DNA from: Mucilaginibacter rubeus
GTDB lineage: Bacteria > Bacteroidota > Bacteroidia > Sphingobacteriales > Sphingobacteriaceae
Assembly (NCBI RefSeq): GCF_003286415.2
Contig: NZ_CP043450.1
Coordinates: forward strand, 5,828,001-5,892,000
Direction: 5' to 3'
Length of the DNA: 64,000 nucleotides
Shown: positions 41,900-50,061 of the stretch, piece after piece
How positions within the stretch are numbered: position 1 is the stretch's first letter
Layout of the letters: each line of letters begins with the position of its first letter
Program-made: the position numbers and the translations under genes
Notes under the pieces: model-generated
The model's database searches: none
What the model was told of the DNA's origin: nothing
Seen by the model: the letters and a program-made list of their open reading frames with translations, nothing else

Positions 41900-43014
41900 T
41901 GAAATATTACCTGGTAGCCGGCGAGGCTTCGGGCGATTTGCACGGAGCTAACTTAATGAAAGCCCTGAAAGCGCTTGACCCGCAAGCTGATTTCCGCTTT
42001 TTTGGAGGCGACCTGATGCAGGCCGAAGGCGGCACGCTGGTAAAACATTATGCCGATATGGCATTTATGGGTTTTGTTGAGGTGGTAGCTAATTTGCAGA
42101 CCATCCTTAAAAACATGAAATCATGCAAACAGGATATCAGCGCTTACCAGCCAGATGTTTTGATCCTGATAGATTTCCCCGGCTTCAATCTCAAAATAGC
42201 TGAATATGCCAAAAAGCAGGGCATTTTAGTTTGTTATTACATCTCTCCTAAAGTTTGGGCCTGGAACCAAAAGCGGGTGCTTAAAATAAAACGGATTGTA
42301 GACCACTTGTTTTGTATCCTGCCTTTTGAGGTAGCATTTTATAAAGAATGGGGAATGGATGTCGATTATGTAGGCAACCCGCTGCTTGATGCCGTTTCGG
42401 CGTTTAAACCTGATACTGATTTTCTGCAGAAAAATAACCTTTCCGGTAAAAATATCATCGCGTTATTGCCAGGCAGTCGTAAGCAAGAAATTAGCCGACT
42501 ATTGCCTGACATGATTAAAGCATCAGCTAATTTCCCCGAATATCAATTTGTAATTGCCGGCGCACCGGCTTTTCAAGCTGATTACTATGCGCCTTATTTA
42601 AATGGAGCGAATATCCCAATTGTATTCAATGCCACTTATGACTTGTTAAACCAGGCTCACGCAGCCATTGTAGCTTCCGGCACCGCAACGCTTGAAACCG
42701 CGCTGTTTAATGTACCACAAGTAGTAGTTTACAAAGGCGGAAAACTAACCATTGCCATCGCGCGCATACTGGTAAAACTCAAGTTTATATCCCTCGTCAA
42801 TTTAATTATGGACAAAGGCGTAGTAAAAGAATTGATCCAGGAAGAATGCACTGGGGAAAAGATCAGTAGCGAGCTTGATCAGCTTGTCAACAACTTGGCT
42901 TACCGCCAAACCATGCTTAACAATTACGATGAACTTGACGTGCGTATGGGACAGCCGGGAGCGTCGGCTAAAACTGCGGGGTTGATTGTCAAGTACGCTA
43001 AGGCTGATAAATAG
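41899..43014 (+). CDS. lpxB: Lipid-A-disaccharide synthase
   Basis: A 371-residue GT19 enzyme. YLVAGEASGDLHGANLMKAL at 4-23 is the N-terminal signature, YYISPKVWAWNQKRVLKIKR the middle, ALLPGSRKQEISRLLP and AIVASGTATLETALFN the donor-binding C-half. It joins UDP-2,3-diacylglucosamine and lipid X to the tetra-acylated disaccharide of lipid A, at the inner face of the inner membrane. Its start overlaps the stop of the small membrane gene. Confidence 0.96.
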   Translation: MKYYLVAGEASGDLHGANLMKALKALDPQADFRFFGGDLMQAEGGTLVKHYADMAFMGFVEVVANLQTILKNMKSCKQDISAYQPDVLILIDFPGFNLKIAEYAKKQGILVCYYISPKVWAWNQKRVLKIKRIVDHLFCILPFEVAFYKEWGMDVDYVGNPLLDAVSAFKPDTDFLQKNNLSGKNIIALLPGSRKQEISRLLPDMIKASANFPEYQFVIAGAPAFQADYYAPYLNGANIPIVFNATYDLLNQAHAAIVASGTATLETALFNVPQVVVYKGGKLTIAIARILVKLKFISLVNLIMDKGVVKELIQEECTGEKISSELDQLVNNLAYRQTMLNNYDELDVRMGQPGASAKTAGLIVKYAKADK

Positions 43015-43042
43015 GCATAGTTAAGCAATGCCTTAAAAAAGA

Positions 43043-43124
43043 CGTCATTGCGAGGAACGAAGCAATCCCAAACTATACAGAGCGTATCTGCAAATCGGGG
43101 ATTGCTTCGTTCCTCGCAATGACG
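43043..43124. repeat. Full copy of the CGTCATTGCGAGG dispersed element (82 bp)
   Basis: Ends as in the other full copies (CGTCATTGCGAGGAACGAAG; right end CTTCGTTCCTCGCAATGACG). The spacer matches that at 34599 in the same orientation. It lies just after lpxB. Confidence 0.92.
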
Positions 43125-43162
43125 CCCTGAATACCATTATCTTATCTGCTTTCAAAAAGATC

Positions 43163-43333
43163 TTAAGGCTTTATCTCTTTATCATCTTTCTTTTCTCCCG
43201 GCTTCAGTTCAGATTGGATGATATCCTTTTCCAGCTGCTTTTCATCTTTCCGGTTTCGCCTGATGATCCATACCAGTAATATAATAACCGCAATAACTAC
43301 AATGATTACTATGGGATAATTTACCTGATCCAT
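43163..43333 (-). CDS. Tiny single-pass membrane protein
   Basis: A 56-residue protein: a short N-terminus, one strongly hydrophobic helix (residues about 7-24, PIVIIVVIAVIILLVWII), then a charged tail RRNRKDEKQLEKDIIQSELK ending in PGEKKDDKEIKP. This is a classic small N-out or C-in membrane peptide layout. The function is unknown. It lies upstream of the stress-protein and phosphate-transporter genes but points away from lpxB; no partner is clear. Confidence 0.75.
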   Translation of the reverse strand: MDQVNYPIVIIVVIAVIILLVWIIRRNRKDEKQLEKDIIQSELKPGEKKDDKEIKP

Positions 43334-43427
43334 AACGTTTGTATCTATATATAGTATATTAATTCACAGATGGCAATAAATCTCGCGGACAATCAGCCTT
43401 TAGCTTTAGGCGTTATGCTTTCAGCCC

Positions 43428-44249
43428 CTACTCGTGCAGTATCAATATCGCCTTAACCGATTTATTCATTACCTGGTTAACAGTGCTGCGCGTAAACAAA
43501 CGGTACACAATATTATGATGATGTTTAACCAAACAAAGCATATCCGTTTCGTGCGACTGGATAAAATTCATAATGCCGTTCAATGCACTACTATCCGGTA
43601 TATAATTAAATTCAAGCTCAGTATGCTTGATCAAATCGCGTAAACGCGCCTCCCAAACCTGCACCTGTTGTTCGTCGGTTTTTTCGGCCACATAAAGCAC
43701 CTGCATTTTAGCTGAGCCAAACGCCTTAATCATTTCATTAAGTGCATTAACATCTATAGCAGAAAGGCGTGTTTCAAAATCGGTAGCAAGGGTTATCATC
43801 GGCACCTTATCAAACTTGCTTTCCAGCGGCACAATCAGCGTAGGGATCTTTATTTTAGTTACCACCATACTGGCATTACTTCCTACTATTCCGGTAATAC
43901 CTGTAGCACCCATAATACCCATCACCAGCAATTCAACCTCATGCTTTTCAACATAGCGGGTTATCACTGCTTTTAAAAAACCAACATCGCAAAGTGTGGT
44001 TACTTTTACGTTTTGATACTTGCTATCTTCGGTATAGGTGCCCACCCACTCTTTTAAGGCCTCTCGTTTATTATTGTAATAATCTTCAATAAAAATGGCG
44101 TTATAGGTGCTGTTGTTGATGCCTTCGGTTGGGTGTATGGCATGTATAGCGCAAACTTCACGGCCTAATATGCTGGCCAGTTCCATGGCGTAAGCCATCG
44201 CGTTCGCCGCGCATTTTGAAAAATCGGTGGCTACCAGTATCTGTTTCAT
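43428..44249 (-). CDS. Tandem universal stress protein
   Basis: A 273-residue protein with two Usp domains. The first has QILVATDFSKCAANAMAYAM at 3-22 and the ATP-binding region VMGIMGATGITGIVGSNAS near 107-125; the second (from about 145) starts VPMITLATDFETRLSAIDV and has lost a clear G-x2-G-x9-GS motif. Usp proteins bind ATP or AMP and act in stress survival. The gene follows the PiT transporter by 9 bp, suggesting joint expression with phosphate uptake. Confidence 0.92.
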   Translation of the reverse strand: MKQILVATDFSKCAANAMAYAMELASILGREVCAIHAIHPTEGINNSTYNAIFIEDYYNNKREALKEWVGTYTEDSKYQNVKVTTLCDVGFLKAVITRYVEKHEVELLVMGIMGATGITGIVGSNASMVVTKIKIPTLIVPLESKFDKVPMITLATDFETRLSAIDVNALNEMIKAFGSAKMQVLYVAEKTDEQQVQVWEARLRDLIKHTELEFNYIPDSSALNGIMNFIQSHETDMLCLVKHHHNIVYRLFTRSTVNQVMNKSVKAILILHE

Positions 44250-44258
44250 TTTACTGTA

Positions 44259-45683
44259 TTATATAAACAAATGAAAAAGCATGAATAATAAAAATGCTAA
44301 AATTATCGCAACCGGCAAAGTAAGTACCCATGCTAAAGCGATGTTTTTAAGCGTGCCGTTGTTTAAATTTCCTTTCCCGCCCGATGCAACCATGGCCCCG
44401 GCTATACCGCTCGATAATACGTGCGTTGTACTTACCGGCAAACCAAAACCTGTACTTAAACCTATGGTTGATGCTGCCACAATCTCCGAGGTTGCGCCTT
44501 GGGCATAATTCAAATGCTCGTTACCTATCTTTTCGCCAATGGTAACTACAATTCTTTTCCAGCCTATCATGGTACCCACGCCTAACGAAAGCGAGATAAT
44601 AGCAATAACCCATACCGGGGCAAAATCTGTTACATGCTCAAGCTCATTAGCCGCGTTGGTAAGCACTTCTTTATCTTTAGCTTCAAGGCTTGCCGCCGGA
44701 TCTTTAATTACCGCTCTTATATCTTTAATAATGCCTTCAACCTGTTTACGGTAACGGTAAGTTTTTGCTACCTCTTTTTCATTTTTTTGGGCCAGGGATG
44801 CTTTGGTTTGATCAATAGCGGTCTTCAGTTCGGTTAAAACGGGTTTCTTTTCGCTGTTATTGGCGAGCCGGGCATTAACAACCTGCTCTGTTTGGTTTAA
44901 CGTTGATAAAACCTTGCTATCCGGCACCGCATGATTTACCGCAAAACGTGCCGGTAAAAAAGCGATCAGGATCAGCATAAATAAGCCTACACCTTTTTGT
45001 CCGTCATTACTACCATGAAAAAAGCTTACCAGCGTACAGGTAGTAACCAGCAAAAGGCGGATATGTATTGGCGGCCTGTCGTTTTCGCCGCTGGGAATAT
45101 GAAATAATGAATGCGATTTGGTAACATGCTTCAGGAACAACATCAGCAATGCCGCCGCGCCGAAACCAATTAGCGGCGACAGGATCAGCGATGAACCTAT
45201 TTCGCCGGCCTTACTCCAGTTTACACCCGGACCATTATAGTAAAATGTAAAGGCAAGTCCGCCGCCAATCATGGCGCCAATCATAGTATGCGAACTCGAA
45301 CATGGGATCCCCAGATACCAGGTACCCAAATTCCAAACAATAGATGACAACAGTACCGCAAGTACCAGGCAGGCGCCAACACTTACTGGCAGGGTCATCA
45401 GCGTATCTAAAGGCACCAGCTTTAAAATACCCATGGCTACGGTAACACCGCCAAGACAAACCCCTAAAAAGTTCCAGAAGCCCGACCACGGAATAGCGTA
45501 AATTGGCCGAAGAGCCTTGGTATAAATAACCGTAGCTACGGCATTGGCTGTATCATGAAAACCATTTACAAACTCAAAACCAATAACTGCCAGGATACAA
45601 AGAAGAAAAACTGTGAGCAGATAACCACTCAGATCCACCTGGCCAAGGAAGGGGAGTATAACCGCGGGGATTGAAAAATGCAT
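44259..45683 (-). CDS. PiT-family inorganic phosphate transporter with coiled-coil insert
   Basis: A 474-residue membrane protein with both PiT signature repeats: GFHDTANAVATVIYTKAL at 41-58 and FFHGSNDGQKGVGLFM at 221-236, and GLSTGFGLPVSTTHVLSSGI near the end. It moves phosphate with H+ or as a metal-phosphate complex. Between the two halves, residues 252-353 form a soluble, charged, coiled-coil-like insert (SLAQKNEKEVAKTYRYRKQV). The family usually has a shorter loop. It is followed by the Usp gene. Confidence 0.93.
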   Translation of the reverse strand: MHFSIPAVILPFLGQVDLSGYLLTVFLLCILAVIGFEFVNGFHDTANAVATVIYTKALRPIYAIPWSGFWNFLGVCLGGVTVAMGILKLVPLDTLMTLPVSVGACLVLAVLLSSIVWNLGTWYLGIPCSSSHTMIGAMIGGGLAFTFYYNGPGVNWSKAGEIGSSLILSPLIGFGAAALLMLFLKHVTKSHSLFHIPSGENDRPPIHIRLLLVTTCTLVSFFHGSNDGQKGVGLFMLILIAFLPARFAVNHAVPDSKVLSTLNQTEQVVNARLANNSEKKPVLTELKTAIDQTKASLAQKNEKEVAKTYRYRKQVEGIIKDIRAVIKDPAASLEAKDKEVLTNAANELEHVTDFAPVWVIAIISLSLGVGTMIGWKRIVVTIGEKIGNEHLNYAQGATSEIVAASTIGLSTGFGLPVSTTHVLSSGIAGAMVASGGKGNLNNGTLKNIALAWVLTLPVAIILAFLLFMLFHLFI

Positions 45684-45840
45684 AAAACTTTGTTTATGAC
45701 CGGCGAATAAGTTTCGCCTGCCGCTTTAGTTTCAAAGAACCGTTTCAGTCATTTCCTTTAAGTGATGCAAATGTTAACATATTATTATTTAATAACATAC
45801 AAACTTAACACAACATTAAACAGACATCAGGCACACCGCA

Positions 45841-45871
45841 AAAAAATAGAGCCCTGTTTATTGCAGGGCTC
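45841..45871 (-). terminator. Intrinsic terminator downstream of the tiny-gene cluster
   Basis: On the minus strand GAGCCCTG pairs with CAGGGCTC around a 7-nt loop and is followed by TATTTTTTT. It lies 54 bp after the stop of the gene at 45925 and separates the cluster from the phosphate transporter. Confidence 0.85.
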
Positions 45872-45924
45872 CACGTTTTCATAGGTGATGTTAGTACTCG
45901 ATAGGTAGATATGATATATGTTGA

Positions 45925-46089
45925 TCAAGCGGCAGACAGCGTTTGCTGTGCTGCTACCTGCTTGTTGTTGCTCATGAATTGGGTTTTAGCCCTGTAGTTT
46001 TTTAAATCTTCCCTTAACAGCTCCAATAATTCGGCGTCAAAGCGTGCAAGTAATTTAGATATTGCTGGTGTTGGTTTATATGCTTTCAT
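45925..46089 (-). CDS. Tiny protein of unknown function (paralogue 1)
   Basis: A 54-residue product: MKAYKPTPAISKLLARFDAE, then LLELLREDLKNYRAKTQFMS and NNKQVAAQQTLSAA. The middle (KLLARFDAELLELLREDLKN) aligns with KLIASFDNALKNIIMSDLKA of the next gene, so the two are related. No domain is recognised. A coding call rests on the clean start, the amphipathic helix and the paralogue. It ends before a strong terminator. Confidence 0.62.
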   Translation of the reverse strand: MKAYKPTPAISKLLARFDAELLELLREDLKNYRAKTQFMSNNKQVAAQQTLSAA

Positions 46090-46132
46090 AGGTAGATGTT
46101 TTTGTAGGTAGTGTAGGGTTTATGTTTAGTTT

Positions 46133-46261
46133 TTAAGCAGCCGGTGTTAAGTATGGTGTTTTAGTTTTAATAGCTTTCAGATCGCTCATGATGATATTTT
46201 TAAGCGCGTTATCAAAACTTGCTATCAGTTTGGTGGTTGATGTTTGTTTTTGAGTTTTCAT
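46133..46261 (-). CDS. Tiny protein of unknown function (paralogue 2)
   Basis: A 42-residue product: MKTQKQTSTTKLIASFDNAL, then KNIIMSDLKAIKTKTPYLTP and AA. It shares the K-L-(I/L)-A-x-F-D-x-x-L-x(4)-D-L-K pattern and a following K/R-x-K-T with the gene at 45925. Both start codons are preceded by similar leaders (AAAACATC...CTAC). Conservation between two paralogues makes chance ORFs less likely, though both remain short. Confidence 0.58.
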   Translation of the reverse strand: MKTQKQTSTTKLIASFDNALKNIIMSDLKAIKTKTPYLTPAA

Positions 46262-46303
46262 GTTGTAGGTTTTTGATGTTTTTAATATTTTAATGTCTTC
46301 GTT

Positions 46304-46480
46304 TTAGTCTTTCTTTTCTTCGTCCTCGTTCTCGGTAAGATTGTCGTGGCGGCGTTTAGCTTCTTTGTACTGCCTCAACATCTGTTCCTCGTCGCGCGGG
46401 TCTGAAGTCTTGGTCGGTTCTACCGGATTCTCCCACTCTTTCTCTTCTTCAGGCTTAACCGTTTTGTCTTTTGCTTTCAT
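46304..46480 (-). CDS. Small highly charged protein of unknown function
   Basis: A 58-residue, very hydrophilic protein: MKAKDKTVKPEEEKEWENPV, then EPTKTSDPRDEEQMLRQYKE and AKRRHDNLTENEDEEKKD. It has no hydrophobic core and is probably disordered. It is the first of three small genes on the minus strand (gaps 42 and 43 bp), all ending before the terminator at 45841. No relationship to the other two is evident. Confidence 0.6.
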   Translation of the reverse strand: MKAKDKTVKPEEEKEWENPVEPTKTSDPRDEEQMLRQYKEAKRRHDNLTENEDEEKKD

Positions 46481-46680
46481 AACAGCTGCGTTTGATCAGT
46501 ACTTCTCCAAATCAATGCCAAACTTTTGTCAAGCGGCATAAAAAGTCATCAAAACCTCAGATTTATTTTACAAAAAAATGTAAATACCTGAAATTCAATA
46601 CTAATTTTTTTATAAAAATTTCTACTTTTTTTGATCGATCCAATCAAAACGGCCACTGGACGCTCATAAACAGGTATGCG

Positions 46681-47892
46681 TTAGCGAACATCAGTTACAT
46701 CAGCGGACGGTTTCCTGTAGTTTAACAAATGCACTATGATCACTATTACCGATAGTACTACACCTATAGCGCACACCCCATTCCAGGCATAGTTTTTCCA
46801 AACCAGGCTGGCGAAAAATGTACCTAAAGCCCCGCCTATAAAATAAGACACCATGTATACTGTATTGATCCGGTTACGGGCTTCGGGAATTAAGGCAAAA
46901 ATGATAGACTGGTTGGAGATATGCGTAGCCTGTACGCCCATATCCAGCAAAATAACTCCGATAATTAGGCCTACTATGCTATGACTTGAAAAATAGAATA
47001 CAATAAATGAGATCAGGATGAGGGACAGCGTATAGATAGATAGTTTATAAGCATCCATTTTATCGCTCAACCTTCCCATAAAACCAACGGCCACCGCGCC
47101 GAAGGCACCTACAAGGCCAAACATCCCTGCTGCCGCGCTCCCTTCGTTAAACTGCGGCTCTTTTAGCAGGAACACCAGGGTTGTCCAAAACGCGCTGAAA
47201 CAGGCAAAGCACAAAGCACCTCTAAAAGCGGCAAGCCTCAATTTAGGTTGAGTTTTCACCAAATGGATCAATGATTTCATCAATTTGCCGTAATTTCCTT
47301 TATAATCGGGTTCTAATTCGGGCAAAAACAAAAAAATCATCAGCCAAATAAGCAACATTAAGCCTGCGGCTATATAATACATGCTTCGCCAGCCAAAATG
47401 CTCGCCTATAAAACCACTTAATGTACGCGAAAGTAAAATACCTATCAATAAACCACTCATCACAAAGCCTATCTTCTTTCCCCGTTCGTGCGGTTTAGCC
47501 AGATGCGCAGCCATAGGGATCAACAACTGCGGAATTACAGATGATACACCCACCAGGAAACCGGCTATCATAACTATATTTACCGATGGAGCAAGGGCAC
47601 TGCCCAATAGAGACAGGATCACCAACACAAAATCTATCAAAATAAGTCGCTTACGCTTAAGCATATCCGCCAGGGGCACTATAAATAATAGTCCTGTAGC
47701 ATAACCTATCTGTGTAAAAAGCGATATTTGCTGCGCTTTTTTGTCGCTTACGCCAAAATCGTGCGCCATATCGGCCAGTAAAGGTTGGTTGTAGTATATG
47801 TTTGCCACCACTAAACCTGTAGCTATGGTCATGATCCATAAGGTTAATGGCGTAAGGTGCGGATGTTGTTTTTCAGTATGAGTTGAAGACAT
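46681..47892 (-). CDS. MFS transporter
   Basis: A 403-residue protein with about 12 membrane segments. LVVANIYYNQPLLADMAHDF at the start, FIVPLADMLKRKRLILIDF as the loop 2-3 motif A (D-x-x-x-R-K-R), and PMAAHLAKPHERGKKIGFVM are typical of the DHA1/YnfM-like group of drug or metabolite exporters. MGRLSDKMDAYKLSI is the second-half loop. The substrate is unknown. It is probably monocistronic; the start is the first ATG of the frame and fits. Confidence 0.9.
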   Translation of the reverse strand: MSSTHTEKQHPHLTPLTLWIMTIATGLVVANIYYNQPLLADMAHDFGVSDKKAQQISLFTQIGYATGLLFIVPLADMLKRKRLILIDFVLVILSLLGSALAPSVNIVMIAGFLVGVSSVIPQLLIPMAAHLAKPHERGKKIGFVMSGLLIGILLSRTLSGFIGEHFGWRSMYYIAAGLMLLIWLMIFLFLPELEPDYKGNYGKLMKSLIHLVKTQPKLRLAAFRGALCFACFSAFWTTLVFLLKEPQFNEGSAAAGMFGLVGAFGAVAVGFMGRLSDKMDAYKLSIYTLSLILISFIVFYFSSHSIVGLIIGVILLDMGVQATHISNQSIIFALIPEARNRINTVYMVSYFIGGALGTFFASLVWKNYAWNGVCAIGVVLSVIVIIVHLLNYRKPSADVTDVR

Positions 47893-48304
47893 ATTTTAAA
47901 GAGCAGTATGTTTTTGCTGCAAAAGTGCCAAAGCATCTTTAAAAAAAAGCCTTTGTAAAGTAATTTTTATAACGCTAATACGTTTAGGAGATAAATTGAT
48001 TTAGCAATCAGAAGTTCTTTAAACGGTTTAAAAAACGAGTTAAATAGAAAAATCTCATTGAATTTTGTTGTTTTTTTCCAAAAAACAAACCACCAATTAA
48101 CTTTTAAAGTCTTTTCTTACCCAGTTTTTGATTTTAAAGCCTCTTTAAATCTTAATTTTAATTTAAAAATCACTTAAAATTAATTTTTTGTAAACTTTAA
48201 AAGAAAAAACGTCAATTTTTTGCTTGAAAAAACAGCAGCAAGTAATTATTAAAAATGATTTTCAAAAAATTAGTAAATTTTTAATGTTTTATTCTTATTT
48301 TTGA
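47893..48304. other. Strongly AT-rich spacer upstream of the ncRNA candidate
   Basis: About 400 bp, very rich in A and T tracts, unlike the rest of the window. It carries the MFS promoter on one side and a perfect -7 box TATTTTTG at 48296-48303 (plus strand) at the other end. I see no gene in it. Such tracts can act as UP elements or curved DNA. Confidence 0.5.
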
Positions 48305-48496
48305 CAATAAGATATCGGACAGGAAAGTAATTGATTAAACTTACAAAAAAATTACAAAAAATATTTTCCGAATATCAAAACTTAGTGTTACTTTTACACC
48401 GTGTTAAAGATAACACCACATAAAATAGTCTTCTCATAATTTAGGTTTATAATTGGTTAGTAAAGGCCCCTGCCCATCAGGGGCTTTACTTTTTTA
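48305..48496 (+). ncRNA. Candidate structured noncoding RNA, about 190 nt
   Basis: A transcript starting near 48310 after the -7 box at 48296-48303 and ending in a strong intrinsic terminator would be about 190 nt. It holds no ORF longer than a few codons. It can fold: GATATCGG near its start with CCGAATATC (48369-48377), and GTGTTA near 48385 with TAACAC near 48410. Size and isolated position would suit a 6S-type RNA, but I see no diagnostic motif; the identity is open. No -33 box is clear. Confidence 0.45.
48462..48496 (+). terminator. Strong intrinsic terminator without an upstream CDS
   Basis: AAGGCCCCTG pairs with CAGGGGCTT around CCCAT and is followed by TACTTTTTT. No protein gene precedes it on this strand for several kilobases, so it implies a noncoding or leader transcript. 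Confidence 0.88.
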
Positions 48497-48590
48497 TAAG
48501 CTTTTCATTTAATCGCCTGCAAACATCCTTTTCAATTCAGCAGACGTTGTATATTTATATAACTAAACCATTTTAAATACAAACTCACCT

Positions 48591-48839
48591 ATGCCATCTT
48601 CCCCAAACAGATATTGTATTATTAAAACCATAAAACATGCATTTTCAAACAAGGTTGATGTCACCACCGACTACGGCATGGATATTAACTTCAGCCAGGA
48701 GTTTGAAACGGTTACAAAATTCACATCCGTAGTAGATGCGTTAAATTACATGTCGGGCCAGGGATGGGAACTTGTTAATACTGTATCTTCAGGTAACATA
48801 CTGGAGCTGCATCATATCATGAAGAAACACGCAGAATAA
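48591..48839 (+). CDS. Hypothetical small protein
   Basis: An 82-residue protein I do not recognise. It has no signal peptide or membrane helix. FTSVVDALNYMSGQGWELVN at about 45-64 is like the DUF4177-type W-E-L-V motif seen in small beta-alpha proteins, so it may have that fold. It starts about 95 bp after the ncRNA terminator and ends before a 14-bp-stem bidirectional terminator. Confidence 0.72.
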   Translation: MPSSPNRYCIIKTIKHAFSNKVDVTTDYGMDINFSQEFETVTKFTSVVDALNYMSGQGWELVNTVSSGNILELHHIMKKHAE

Positions 48840-48847
48840 ACAGTAGA

Positions 48848-48883
48848 ACAGAAGAGCTTAGATCATGACCTAAGCTCTTCTGT
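48848..48883. terminator. Bidirectional terminator between convergent genes
   Basis: ACAGAAGAGCTTAG pairs perfectly with CTAAGCTCTTCTGT around an 8-nt loop (14-bp stem), followed by TTTT on the plus strand. It separates the small gene from the end of the B12 operon. Confidence 0.85.
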
Positions 48884-48900
48884 TTTATAAACTTCCAATA

Positions 48901-50016
48901 TTAATGAAACACCGGAATAGCCGGGAAATAGTAACCAGAATAACTCAGATCACCTACCTGTGTACCGTTCAGGTCATAAAAATACAGGTCGTTAACACCA
49001 TAATTTACGCCGAAACCCGATTTTACTGTAGTAACCGCCAGTTGATTGGTTTGCGGCACATAACCAATGCCCGAGCCATATAATTCCTTACCTGCCGGGA
49101 TAGTAATAAACGGACTTGTTAATGAAGCCGCATTACCATCTATATACCTGTAAATAGTAGTAGCTCCGCTAAACGTACTGTTATTAGCTATATAAACCGT
49201 GTTATTTTGTGTTGATGCAGTAATAGATCCCGGATGCCATGCAAACCAGGTGCTGTTTGCGGTAAATGGCAAGGTAACGGTTGTTACAGCCAAAGTAGCA
49301 GGGTTAATCTTAATTAACGAAGTGCCACCCGCGGCCCATACCGAACCATCCGGAGTTTTAGTAAATGCAACTACCATGCCCGATATAGTTTTAGCAACCG
49401 AATAATCGCTTGCATTAAGTACTACCACACCTTTGCTTTGCGACAGTACAAAAATATAGTTACCAGCTTTGATCATATCGCCAACGCTGCCGGTTACGCT
49501 GGTTAACTTGGCGCCGGTTGTATAGTTAGTTAAATCGAACGGATAGATACCACTTGCCGAACTCAATAAGCCTTTAGTTGCATCTATACCAACAAAAGCC
49601 TGCCAATTGTTACCGCCAACCGCTGCAATACGACCAAGCTCTTTAAGCGAATAAGGATCAGTAACTACAACCGGGCCGCCAACTTTTGATACCAGGAACA
49701 GCTTATTACTGAATATAGTTCCATACTCTAAGGTAGAAGTAGCCGGATCAAGCGTTTTACCCGGATTTTCTTTAGTGAAGATGCTATCCTGTTTGGTATT
49801 AGTAGCAAAGCTATAAAAACTTACACTTCCGGTTCCGTGACCATACCAGCCTTCATTAATTAAAAAAAAGCCGTTATCATACTTACCTAAGGACTGGGTT
49901 TTGAGCGGCTTGTTATTATTATTTACCCCTACCCCGTCTTTTTTACATGACGAAGCCACTAAAACCAGTAACGAAAATGCAACCGCGCCAAGCTTAGTTG
50001 TAATTGTTTTTTTCAT
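48901..50016 (-). CDS. Surface beta-propeller lipoprotein of the B12 operon (DUF5074 / YncE-like)
   Basis: A 371-residue lipoprotein: signal peptide with lipobox (LVLVASSC then KKDG; lipid-modified Cys near 24), and below it a repeated propeller pattern with segments such as VTDPYSLKELGRIA, FVLSQSKGVVVLNASDY, SVWAAGGTSLIKINPATLAV. Seven-bladed propellers of this kind are known in Bacteroidota as BtuG, which caps BtuB and binds cobalamin. It is last in a four-gene operon under the cobalamin riboswitch, which supports a role in B12 capture. The match to BtuG itself is inference. Confidence 0.78.
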   Translation of the reverse strand: MKKTITTKLGAVAFSLLVLVASSCKKDGVGVNNNNKPLKTQSLGKYDNGFFLINEGWYGHGTGSVSFYSFATNTKQDSIFTKENPGKTLDPATSTLEYGTIFSNKLFLVSKVGGPVVVTDPYSLKELGRIAAVGGNNWQAFVGIDATKGLLSSASGIYPFDLTNYTTGAKLTSVTGSVGDMIKAGNYIFVLSQSKGVVVLNASDYSVAKTISGMVVAFTKTPDGSVWAAGGTSLIKINPATLAVTTVTLPFTANSTWFAWHPGSITASTQNNTVYIANNSTFSGATTIYRYIDGNAASLTSPFITIPAGKELYGSGIGYVPQTNQLAVTTVKSGFGVNYGVNDLYFYDLNGTQVGDLSYSGYYFPAIPVFH

Positions 50017-50061
50017 AATGATGATGATTTTTATAATAGTTATTTGATTGTGCGTAGTAGA

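Noticed and set aside
31394..43124. A CRISPR array made of the repeated elements
   Set aside because: The copies are kilobases apart, palindromic and lie in separate spacers; there are no cas genes.
48305..48496. Calling the RNA candidate 6S RNA outright
   Set aside because: Size and isolation fit, but no diagnostic central bubble or conserved motif could be confirmed by eye.
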